In this document: piece after piece, positions 27,336 to 35,155 of the stretch | How positions within the stretch are numbered: position 1 is the stretch's first letter | Layout of the letters: every line of letters starts with the position of its first letter | NCBI RefSeq assembly: GCF_007830595.1 | Contig: NZ_VLLD01000011.1 | Source of the DNA: Treponema_B putidum | GTDB lineage: Bacteria > Spirochaetota > Spirochaetia > Treponematales > Treponemataceae | Strand: one strand, 5' to 3' | Length of the DNA: 64,000 nt | Program-made: the position numbers and the translations under genes | The notes under the pieces: model-generated | Database searches by the model: none | What the model saw: the letters and a program-made list of their open reading frames with translations, nothing else | What the model was told of the DNA's origin: nothing

Positions 27336-27863
27336 ATGAATAAAAAAGGTGTTTTGATTATTTTTATTATGTTTTTAGTGTCTCTCGGAATCTATGCACA
27401 GCAGATTACAAGATTTGCCGTAATAGATACGGGTTTAATATTTGATACTTTTGGGCGCGATGCGAAAGCAGCCCGTGATTATCAGGAAAAAAAGGAAAAA
27501 TTTGAAAATCAAAAGAAACTTCTTGAGGCTGAGATTATACAGCTTAGACAAAGAAAAGTTAATGCCGAAGCTGACGGACAGGAAGCTGAAGTAAAGAAAT
27601 ATGAAGAAAGGATAAAAAGTAAAATTACATTCTTGTTGGAATATGTAAAAGCTTCAAATGATGAACTCAATATGCTCCGAAAGAATTTAATAAATGATGA
27701 TGAATTTTACAGCAGCCTTTATGAAGCCGTCCGCCGCGTTGCCGAATCGGAAGGCTACACGATGGTTTTAAGCTATGAACATAATGCCGGAATAATATGG
27801 TACAGTCCAACCGTCGATATTACGGAAAAAGTTATTCAAGAATTAAGAAGACAAAGTGAATAA
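27336..27863 (+). CDS. skp: OmpH/Skp-family periplasmic chaperone
   Basis: 175 residues: a signal peptide (IIFIMFLVSLGIYAQ), a short strand (FAVIDTGLIFDTF), then a long charged coiled coil (about residues 45-125), and a final strand with YTMVLSYEHNAGIIWYSPTVDIT. This is the jellyfish-like Skp layout, in which a trimer holds unfolded outer-membrane proteins. It lies between bamA and mutS with a GAGG ribosome site. Its end overlaps the mutS GTG start by 8 bp. Confidence 0.88.
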   Translation: MNKKGVLIIFIMFLVSLGIYAQQITRFAVIDTGLIFDTFGRDAKAARDYQEKKEKFENQKKLLEAEIIQLRQRKVNAEADGQEAEVKKYEERIKSKITFLLEYVKASNDELNMLRKNLINDDEFYSSLYEAVRRVAESEGYTMVLSYEHNAGIIWYSPTVDITEKVIQELRRQSE

Positions 27864-30585
27864 GCCTCAAACGCCCATGATGAGGCAATACCTCAGCATT
27901 AAGGCAAAATACAAGGACGAAATACTTTTTTTTAGGCTCGGCGATTTTTATGAGATGTTTTTTGATGAGGCCGTTGAAGTAAGCCGAATCTTAAACCTAA
28001 CCCTCACAAAAAGAACCGATGTGCCTATGTGCGGAATTCCATATCATGCCGCAAAAATATACATAGCCCGCCTCCTGCGTGCAGGAAAAAAAATTGCAAT
28101 ATGCGAGCAAGTTACGGAGCCCGTCGCAGGAGGATTGACCGAGCGCAAAGTAGTCGAAGTTATTACACCCGGTACCGTTGCAGAAGATGACTTTTTGGAG
28201 CAGGGAAGCAATAATTACCTTGCCGCCGTCTATTGTTCAAACAAAAAAACGGAGGGAAACAGCGGCACGGACTACTATACAGGCTTTGCCTATATCGATG
28301 TTACTACAGGCAATTTTTTTGCTACATCCTTTCCTAAATCGGACTTTAAGGAACAGTTTTTAAAAGAAATAGGAAGAATAAATCCAAAAGAAATTTTAAT
28401 CCAGCAATCTCTTCAAAGTGAATTACCGGCTTTAAAGCAAATTCTTTCGGAATTCCCTTCGATGATACAAAACTTTTATCCGGATTGGAGCTTTAACCCC
28501 GATCAAGCCGAAAAAAGGCTTTGTTCACTTTTCGGAACCGAAAACTTAAAAGGCTTTTTACTCGATATAGATTCTCCCGAAGTTCCGCCTGCCGGTCTTT
28601 TGATTCAATACTTGGAAGAGATTTCAGGCAGGAGCATCTCCCATATTTCGGGTATTAAAATTTATGCTGAAAGTGACTTTGTTTCATTGGACGACTCCAC
28701 AAGAAAAAATTTAGAGCTCTTATCAAACCTTAGAGACAACAGTACCTCATACAGCCTCTTTGAATCGGTAAATTATACAAGGACAGCAATAGGAACCCGT
28801 CTTTTAAGGAGAAGGATAAGCTATCCTCTCCGTTCAAAAATTGAAATAGATAAGAGGCTTGACAAGGTAAACAGTCTTTTTAAGGATGGAAAGGCCTCGG
28901 CTATTATACGGGATACTCTTTCTTCCATACTCGATATTGAGCGTCTTGCCGGACGAATTGCTATGAAAAAGACTCACGGAAAGGACCTTCTTGCCCTTAA
29001 GCAAAGTCTTAAATCGATAATAAAAATAAACGCATTCATAGAAGAAAAAAAACTTGACTTTTTGCAGCTTAATGATGAAGAAAAAAAATTGCTTAACGAA
29101 ATCTACGAACTTTTGGAAAGGGCAATTAATGAAGATTGTACAATAGCCTTAAATGACGGAAAACTTATAAAAAAAGGCTTTTCAAAAAAAGTGGACGCAA
29201 TAAAAAACATAAAAGAAAATGCCCACGAAATTCTTGAAAAATATTTGGATGACGAACGAAAAAAAACAGGCATTAATAATCTAAAAATAAAATACAATAG
29301 AATGATGGGTTATTTTTTAGAAGTTTCTTTAGGAAATATCTCGGCTGTTCCGGATTACTTTATCCGCCAGCGTTCTCTGTCGAATGCAGACCGTTTTACC
29401 ACTGAAACCTTACAACAAATTGAAGATAATATAAATAACTCTGAAGAAAGGCTGATCGAAGCCGAAAAGGATGCTTTTGATGAGGTTTGTTCCGAAATAG
29501 GTTCACATCACCGCTTTTTACAAAAACTTGCAGAAGAGGTTGCAGAGCTTGATGTAAACCAATCCTTTGCACAAGCCGCCGTTTTGCACGCTTGGACAAG
29601 GCCGGAGCTTTGTGAAGATTCCGGTATTTTGAATATAATCAACGGCCGGCACCCCGTGGTCGAAAACCATCTTAGAGCCGGAGACTTTGTTCCCAACTCC
29701 ATTGAGCTATTATCCGGAGAGGATGACTCTTATTTAGATGATGATAGGCCGGATTCAGGCCAAGATTCCAAGAGTCCGGACAAAGATTCCAACAAAAATA
29801 TTCCCTCCTTTGCAGTAATTACAGGCCCCAACATGGCGGGAAAAAGCACTTTTTTGCGACAGACAGCCTTAATCTGCCTATTAGCCCAAATAGGCTCCTT
29901 TGTTCCGGCAGAAAAAGCCGTTCTAAGCCCCGTAGATAAAATTTTTTGCAGAGTAGGCGCTACGGATAATCTAGCCCGAGGGGAATCAACCTTTTTAGTG
30001 GAGATGATAGAAACAGCCTACATCCTTAATTCTGCAACACGGAACAGCCTTGTCATAATGGACGAGGTCGGCAGAGGAACTTCTATGGAGGATGGGCTTG
30101 CCATAGCTCAGGCTGTAAGCGAACACCTCCTTAATACTATAAAAGCTAAGACTCTCTTTGCAACCCACTATCACGAGCTTACCCGCTTGGAGCACAAAAA
30201 AATCATAAACCTAAAACTGGATGTACTTGAAGCGGAAGGAAAGATAGTATTTTTAAAAAAGGTCGTACCCGGTGCTGCGGGAAACTCTTACGGCATCCAT
30301 GTTGCGGGTCTTGCCGGTATTCCTCAAAGCGTTCTAACACGGGCAGAAAATCTTTTATACATGCGAAGCCGGTTCCAAAATGAAGAAAATATCCAAAAAA
30401 CGGATTCTGCTTTACAAGGAGCTGAAATAGCATCTCTGTCAGCTCCATCTGCAAAAAATTTATCTCTTTTTCCTGAAGAAGAGCTTATCTTAAACGAAAT
30501 TCTTTCAACCAATCCCGACGAAACGGCCCCAATAAAGGCTTTGCAGCTCATAGCTTCATGGAAAAGCAGACTTTCGGGGAGATAA
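27856..30585 (+). CDS. mutS: DNA mismatch repair protein MutS
   Basis: 909 residues. The mismatch-reading Phe-x-Glu is at 31-33 (GDFYEMF). The connector, lever and clamp domains follow in normal order. The ATPase has Walker A GPNMAGKST starting at 657 and Walker B VIMDEVGRGT with Asp736-Glu737, then TLFATHYHEL. GTG at 27856 is taken as start because it overlaps the preceding stop and keeps residues before PMMRQYL; ATG at 27877 is the alternative. Residues about 617-647, just before the ATPase core, form an acidic Asp/Ser/Lys-rich insertion (DDSYLDDDRPDSGQDSK) that is unusual for MutS. The same gene order after skp is known in T. pallidum and Borrelia. Confidence 0.95.
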   Translation: MNKPQTPMMRQYLSIKAKYKDEILFFRLGDFYEMFFDEAVEVSRILNLTLTKRTDVPMCGIPYHAAKIYIARLLRAGKKIAICEQVTEPVAGGLTERKVVEVITPGTVAEDDFLEQGSNNYLAAVYCSNKKTEGNSGTDYYTGFAYIDVTTGNFFATSFPKSDFKEQFLKEIGRINPKEILIQQSLQSELPALKQILSEFPSMIQNFYPDWSFNPDQAEKRLCSLFGTENLKGFLLDIDSPEVPPAGLLIQYLEEISGRSISHISGIKIYAESDFVSLDDSTRKNLELLSNLRDNSTSYSLFESVNYTRTAIGTRLLRRRISYPLRSKIEIDKRLDKVNSLFKDGKASAIIRDTLSSILDIERLAGRIAMKKTHGKDLLALKQSLKSIIKINAFIEEKKLDFLQLNDEEKKLLNEIYELLERAINEDCTIALNDGKLIKKGFSKKVDAIKNIKENAHEILEKYLDDERKKTGINNLKIKYNRMMGYFLEVSLGNISAVPDYFIRQRSLSNADRFTTETLQQIEDNINNSEERLIEAEKDAFDEVCSEIGSHHRFLQKLAEEVAELDVNQSFAQAAVLHAWTRPELCEDSGILNIINGRHPVVENHLRAGDFVPNSIELLSGEDDSYLDDDRPDSGQDSKSPDKDSNKNIPSFAVITGPNMAGKSTFLRQTALICLLAQIGSFVPAEKAVLSPVDKIFCRVGATDNLARGESTFLVEMIETAYILNSATRNSLVIMDEVGRGTSMEDGLAIAQAVSEHLLNTIKAKTLFATHYHELTRLEHKKIINLKLDVLEAEGKIVFLKKVVPGAAGNSYGIHVAGLAGIPQSVLTRAENLLYMRSRFQNEENIQKTDSALQGAEIASLSAPSAKNLSLFPEEELILNEILSTNPDETAPIKALQLIASWKSRLSGR

Positions 30586-30608
30586 AAACGTTTTATAGGT
30601 AAATGTGC

Positions 30609-30637
30609 TTGACTTTATATACGGAATAATATATTTT
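30609..30637 (+). promoter_or_regulatory. Sigma70 promoter of the dentipain-like gene
   Basis: TTGACT (30609-30614), 17-nt spacer, TATTTT (30632-30637). Transcription would start about 17 nt before the ATG, leaving room for the TTGGAG ribosome site. It gives the protease a promoter independent of mutS. Confidence 0.6.
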
Positions 30638-30660
30638 ATAAACATATTGGAGTTTTTTTG

Positions 30661-32343
30661 ATGTTAAAAAGATATAAACTGGTGAGTTTTGCCGCCGTTG
30701 CAATTTTTTTTCTTGTGTCCTGTAAAAACAGCTATATATCCGACATTAAACCGAAAAAAACTGTTGGACATGTTACCGAGAGTTCTTTTTTGACTGATGA
30801 AATCACCGTTGCACCGGAATCGGTTCCGGTTGAAAATATTGTGGTTGAAGAGACGGTACCTAAGCTTATGCTTATCGGAAATACCTTTAAAATCAAAGCG
30901 AAGGCACAGCCCGATGAGGCTACTGATCAAGGCCTTATCTACTCCGTAGATAACGGCAATGTGCACATTGCCGAAGACGGAACGGTAAGAGCTCTTAAAA
31001 ACGGTTCTGCAACAATAACCATAGCATCAAAAAGTAATAGCGGCATTACAAAGAGAGTTACGGTTACTATTAAAAAAAGGCCAGAAATTGCACTGAATAA
31101 AACAGAATTTGAAATTGAGAGTACCGAAGCAAATCCCGCTTTTACGGTAAAAACGCTTCACGGCAAATTGAACTATAAGCCCGAGATAATAGGCGGCGGG
31201 GCTAAATGGTTGAGTTTTGACAAAAAAGTCTCTACAGACGAAAGCACAGATACAATAACGCTGATTTGCCAAAAAAACAAAACCGTTTGGGAAAGAAGTG
31301 CATATATCAAATTTAAGGATGACAATAATAAATATATTAAAGAGCCGGGCACTAATAAGGATATGGAGGTAAAACTCACCCAAAAGAAGAATGAGCATCC
31401 GGTTGTAACAATAAAATGGGTACACGGCATAGATGCCCCGCTCCCTGCTGAAAAAGAAAAAATTGAAATTCCTCATACATATCCCACAGAATACTGGGAT
31501 AACTCCTATATATTTTTTTGGAATGAATCCGAAACGACAAAATGGTTTAACAACAGAAAGGTAAATAATTTAGGTATAAATACTCCCGACGGCGGGGATA
31601 CTAATCAATGCTGGGCTAAAACCGCTGCCAATATGCTGGATTGGTGGTTTGAACAAAATAAAACCAACATAGCACGGTATATAGAGAAGGAACCTGTAAC
31701 AGGTGCCGATGCTGAAAAATATATGTATTTTTATAAACGAGAATTTCAGGATGAGCAGGAAAAAGAAAAAAGCTATATAGCAAATATTTTCAGAACACAA
31801 GCCCATAACGGCGGACAAGGCGATTATGCTATGAGCGGACTTATGTGGTACCTATACGGCAATAACAGCGTGTCATCGCCGAAGATTAAAGCCGAAGACC
31901 CGTCGTTTATCGGCCCTGCCTTGTTTAAGGATGTGTTCGACAAAGACCATACACCAATCGCCACTGCAATAGGTCACACAAAAAAAGAATTTGAAGATGC
32001 ACTGAAAAATGCCCTCGATTCCAAAAAAGCAATCGGAATAAATATAAAAGGCACAAAAGGCAGCAGGCTTGCATACGGTCATTGGATAACGCTGTGGGGT
32101 GCCGCCTTTGACGAAGACGGCAATATTCTTGCCGTTTACGTTGTCGATAATAATAACAAAGAAAACAGGATATTCCCTTACGGTATACATTATAAAAACG
32201 ACATCTATACCGGCACCGGCGAAAACAGGCCGTACCTTTTTAATTTTCCCAATAATGCGGCCGACAATGACAAATATATTGAGGAAATAACCACGCTCGA
32301 TACAGGCGAAGCGCAGTGGGAAAAATGGCTGAAGGCACATTAG
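30661..32343 (+). CDS. IdeS/Mac-family cysteine protease lipoprotein (dentipain-like)
   Basis: 560 residues. Lipoprotein signal ending FFLVSC. Residues about 60-140 form a BIG_2-type Ig-like domain (VEETVPKLMLIGNTFKIKAKA and ITIASKSNSG). A second beta domain follows at about 145-250. The protease domain (about 280-560) is of the C66/IdeS type: Cys317 in TNQCWAKTAANMLDWW, His474 in YGHWITLWGAA and Asp496 in VYVVDNNN. The 22-residue His-to-Asp spacing equals that in streptococcal IdeS, which cuts IgG at the hinge. T. denticola dentipain (TDE_0362) is a described IdeS homologue with this kind of Ig domain, and I think this is that gene. Its own promoter and GGAG site are visible. Whether it cuts IgG cannot be read here. 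Confidence 0.9.
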   Translation: MLKRYKLVSFAAVAIFFLVSCKNSYISDIKPKKTVGHVTESSFLTDEITVAPESVPVENIVVEETVPKLMLIGNTFKIKAKAQPDEATDQGLIYSVDNGNVHIAEDGTVRALKNGSATITIASKSNSGITKRVTVTIKKRPEIALNKTEFEIESTEANPAFTVKTLHGKLNYKPEIIGGGAKWLSFDKKVSTDESTDTITLICQKNKTVWERSAYIKFKDDNNKYIKEPGTNKDMEVKLTQKKNEHPVVTIKWVHGIDAPLPAEKEKIEIPHTYPTEYWDNSYIFFWNESETTKWFNNRKVNNLGINTPDGGDTNQCWAKTAANMLDWWFEQNKTNIARYIEKEPVTGADAEKYMYFYKREFQDEQEKEKSYIANIFRTQAHNGGQGDYAMSGLMWYLYGNNSVSSPKIKAEDPSFIGPALFKDVFDKDHTPIATAIGHTKKEFEDALKNALDSKKAIGINIKGTKGSRLAYGHWITLWGAAFDEDGNILAVYVVDNNNKENRIFPYGIHYKNDIYTGTGENRPYLFNFPNNAADNDKYIEEITTLDTGEAQWEKWLKAH

Positions 32344-32414
32344 AATTCAAATCTATAAATTGATTTAACGGCCTTACAAAGCCTGATGATTCGTTTTTAA
32401 AAATGGAAGAAAAA

Positions 32415-33206
32415 ATGATTAAGGTTCAAAATATTTGCAAAACATACAAGGTCGCAAAAAGAAATAAGGGCTTAAAGGAAGCAGCAAAGGCTCTTTTTAA
32501 GAGGGACTATGAGTATGTAAAAGCTTTAAACGATATTTCTTTTACGATTAACGAAGGAGAAACCATAGGTTACATCGGCCCGAACGGAGCCGGAAAGAGT
32601 TCTACCATAAAGGTGCTATGCGGAATCCTTACTCCCGATTCGGGAACTTGTGAAATTGCAGGTCTTGTTCCATGGAAAAAGCGAGTGGAATATGTAAAAA
32701 ACATCGGTGTAGTTTTTGGGCAAAGAACTCAGCTGTGGTGGGATATCCCCGTTATAGATTCCTTTGAACTTTTAAAGGATATTTATTCTGTACCTCAAAA
32801 TCTTTTTCAAAACAATTTGGAAGAGCTGATCAATCTTTTAGACTTAAAAGAAATTGTCAAAACACCTGCCCGTCAACTTTCTTTAGGCCAAAGGATGAAG
32901 TGCGAAATTGCAGCCTCGCTTTTACACAGTCCCAAAATTCTTTTTTTGGATGAACCGACAATCGGTCTTGATGCTCTTTCAAAATTGACGGTGAGAAAAT
33001 TTATTTCGGAACTCAACAGAAAAAATAAAACGACTATTATTTTAACAACCCACGATATGCAGGATATAGAAGCAATTACCGAGCGAATTATTTTAATAGA
33101 CAAAGGACAGATTCTTTTGGACGGCACATTAAAAGACATTAAGAAGGATTCCTTATCTTTGGATGAAAGCCTTGCCGAGTTTTATAAAGAGATTGGGCAT
33201 CTCTAA
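32415..33206 (+). CDS. ABC-2 exporter ATP-binding protein
   Basis: About 263 residues from the ATG at 32415, which has GGAAG at the right distance; an ATG at 32403 would add four residues. It has YIGPNGAGKSS (Walker A), a Q-loop in VFGQRTQLWWDIPV, the signature LSLGQRMK, ILFLDEPTIGLD (Walker B) and TTHDMQDIE with the switch His. The FGQRTQLWWD segment is characteristic of the COG4586 group, which pairs with two COG4587/COG3694 membrane proteins, exactly the next two genes. Exported substrate unknown. The stop codon lies inside the left arm of a perfect 15-bp inverted repeat. Confidence 0.9.
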   Translation: MIKVQNICKTYKVAKRNKGLKEAAKALFKRDYEYVKALNDISFTINEGETIGYIGPNGAGKSSTIKVLCGILTPDSGTCEIAGLVPWKKRVEYVKNIGVVFGQRTQLWWDIPVIDSFELLKDIYSVPQNLFQNNLEELINLLDLKEIVKTPARQLSLGQRMKCEIAASLLHSPKILFLDEPTIGLDALSKLTVRKFISELNRKNKTTIILTTHDMQDIEAITERIILIDKGQILLDGTLKDIKKDSLSLDESLAEFYKEIGHL

Positions 33207-33234
33207 AAACCTTGTTGGATTTTTAGAGATGCCC
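33195..33234 (+). repeat. Perfect 15-bp stem-loop across the ATPase stop codon
   Basis: GGGCATCTCTAAAAA (33195-33209) and its exact complement (33220-33234) surround a 10-nt loop. The ATPase stop codon at 33204-33206 is inside the left arm. No T-run follows, so it is not a classic terminator; an RNA processing or stabilising stem is more likely. Confidence 0.85.
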
Positions 33235-33236
33235 GA

Positions 33237-33284
33237 CGAGTTTTTCATAAGCCTTTATATGTCAATGACTTATGAAAAACATCG
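33237..33284 (+). repeat. Stem-loop of the CGAGTTTT/AAAACATCG type
   Basis: GTTTTTCATAAG (33240-33251) pairs perfectly with CTTATGAAAAAC (33269-33280). The stem is extended by CGA/TCG with a single bulged A. The same outer frame, CGAGTTTT...AAAACATCGCA, with a different inner stem, recurs at 46878-46907 in the hcp leader. Confidence 0.75.
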
Positions 33285-33300
33285 CAAATTAAAATCAAGG

Positions 33301-33325
33301 AAAACTTCAAAAAACTGAAGTTTTT
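33301..33325 (+). repeat. Third stem-loop before the permease gene
   Basis: AAAACTTC (33301-33308) pairs with GAAGTTTT (33317-33324) around an 8-nt loop, ending in five T. It could act as a weak terminator. It is the last of three hairpins in the 153 bp between the ATPase and permease genes. Confidence 0.6.
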
Positions 33326-33359
33326 AGAAGTTACCAATTGTTAAAGGGCTGTACGGCTT

Positions 33360-34160
33360 ATGAAAAAATATCTTTCTTTTTTTAAAATACGTTTTATCGC
33401 AAACTTACAATACAGGGCAGCAGCTCTTGCCGGTATCTCAACTCAATTTGCTTGGGGAACTTTAAATATCATTTTATTTAAGGCCTTTTATGAATCTTCT
33501 CCGGAAAATTTTCCTATGGGCTTTTCTGCTTTTGTTTCTTATATTTGGATGCAGCAGGCCTTCTTAGCGTTTTTTGCAATGTGGACATTTGAAAGTGATA
33601 TAACCGATTCGATTGTTTCGGGCTCCATCGCGTATCAAATGTCTAAACCGATAAACATATACAATCTTTGGTTTACCCGCTCGGTTGCATTAAGACTTGC
33701 AAGAGGTCTTTTAAGATGTTTTCCGGTTTTAATAATTGCCTCAATTTTACCTCAGCCTTACCGTTTGATAATGCCAGATCCTATTACCTTTTTTATATTT
33801 ATAGCTTCTATGATATTGGGGCTTTGCACGGCAGCAGCCTTTACCTGCCTGATATACGTGCTTTGTTTTTTTACTGTTTCTCCCAAAGGGCTTCAAATAG
33901 TATTTTTCTCGGCCTCCGAGATGCTCATGGGGCAGATAATCCCTATTCCTTTTTTCCCTGAAACAATAAAAAAGATTTTGGAATTTTCTCCCTTTACTGG
34001 AATTCAAAATATTCCTTTAAGAATTTTTTCTTACGATATTTTACCTGCCGATGCAGGTAAAAAAATACTCTTACAAGTCTTCTGGCTCCTCGTTTTATTT
34101 TTATCGGGAAAAATTATTGCAAGAGCAGCAGAAAAAAGGTTGGTAGTGCAAGGAGGCTAA
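33360..34160 (+). CDS. ABC-2 type permease, first subunit
   Basis: 266 residues with six hydrophobic segments, beginning MKKYLSFFKIRFIANLQYRAAALAGIS as expected for COG4587 permeases; the QYRAA segment is typical of the family. No signal peptide is needed. It pairs with the next gene to form a heterodimeric membrane channel driven by the ATPase at 32415. It has a weak ribosome site and is separated from the ATPase by 153 bp of stem-loops, so its expression level may be set separately. Confidence 0.85.
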   Translation: MKKYLSFFKIRFIANLQYRAAALAGISTQFAWGTLNIILFKAFYESSPENFPMGFSAFVSYIWMQQAFLAFFAMWTFESDITDSIVSGSIAYQMSKPINIYNLWFTRSVALRLARGLLRCFPVLIIASILPQPYRLIMPDPITFFIFIASMILGLCTAAAFTCLIYVLCFFTVSPKGLQIVFFSASEMLMGQIIPIPFFPETIKKILEFSPFTGIQNIPLRIFSYDILPADAGKKILLQVFWLLVLFLSGKIIARAAEKRLVVQGG

Positions 34161-34178
34161 TTAAAATTTAGGATAATT

Positions 34179-34964
34179 ATGAACGGCTTAAAACTTTATT
34201 TTAAATATCTAGGTATTCTTTTAAAAAGCACAATGCAATACAAGGCTTCATTTTTTTTATCCTGCTTGGGGCAGTTCCTTTTAACCTGTAACAGCGCGGC
34301 AGCTCTTTATTTTTTATTTGCGCGCTTTCAGTCGATAAAAGGATTTTCCTTTGCCGAAGTTGTTTTTTGTTATTCAATAATGCAGTTAAGTTTTGCCATT
34401 ACCGAAAGCTATGCACGAGGCTTTGATTCATTTTCTACACTGATTATAACCGGAGACTTTGACAGGCTTCTTTTGCGTCCCCGAAATTTACCCCTTCAAG
34501 TACTGGGAAGTAAATTCGAATTTTCAAGGATAGGAAGATTGCTCATAGCCGTCATTTTATTTTTTTACGGTTTAAGATTCGGAAATATAGATTGGTCTTT
34601 TTTAAAGGTATTGACTGTTTTCTTTATGCTCTTAGGAGGCATAGCAGTATTTTCAGGGCTCTTTTTAATCTATGCAGCTATTTCTTTTTTTACCATACAA
34701 AGCCTTGAGTTTATGAATATCTTTACCGACGGAGCCAGAACCTTTGCCTCATACCCTGTTTCAATATACGGAAATAAAATTTTACGCTTTTGCACATTTA
34801 TAATTCCTTATGCCCTTTTCCAATATTATCCGCTTTTGTTTTTATTCGATAAATACAAAAATCCCGCTCTTGCCTTTTTACCCCTTCTTTCATTTTTGTT
34901 TTTGATTCCTGCTTATCTTTTTTGGCGGCTCGGAGTTTCAAAATATAAATCTACAGGCTCGTAA
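34179..34964 (+). CDS. ABC-2 type permease, second subunit
   Basis: 261 residues, six membrane segments, beginning LYFKYLGILLKSTMQYKASF, the COG3694 pattern. GDFDRLLLRPRNLPLQVLGS is a conserved cytoplasmic loop of this family. It follows the first permease after 18 bp and completes the ATPase-permease-permease set. Family members export unknown, probably small or lipid-like, substrates; some relatives confer antibiotic resistance. Confidence 0.85.
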   Translation: MNGLKLYFKYLGILLKSTMQYKASFFLSCLGQFLLTCNSAAALYFLFARFQSIKGFSFAEVVFCYSIMQLSFAITESYARGFDSFSTLIITGDFDRLLLRPRNLPLQVLGSKFEFSRIGRLLIAVILFFYGLRFGNIDWSFLKVLTVFFMLLGGIAVFSGLFLIYAAISFFTIQSLEFMNIFTDGARTFASYPVSIYGNKILRFCTFIIPYALFQYYPLLFLFDKYKNPALAFLPLLSFLFLIPAYLFWRLGVSKYKSTGS

Positions 34965-35155
34965 AAAAACATCGGCACTAAATTTCTATTTTATAAATTT
35001 TCTCCATTACAATATTTTCCATTTATTTATTGCATAAACGCCTAGTAAAAATAAAAAAATTAGTGTACAATCGCATCTGTCAATTCTTAATGTACATTCA
35101 ATAAAAATCAATTACAAATAGTTTTTAAAATAACATTTGAAAGGAACTCTAAATT

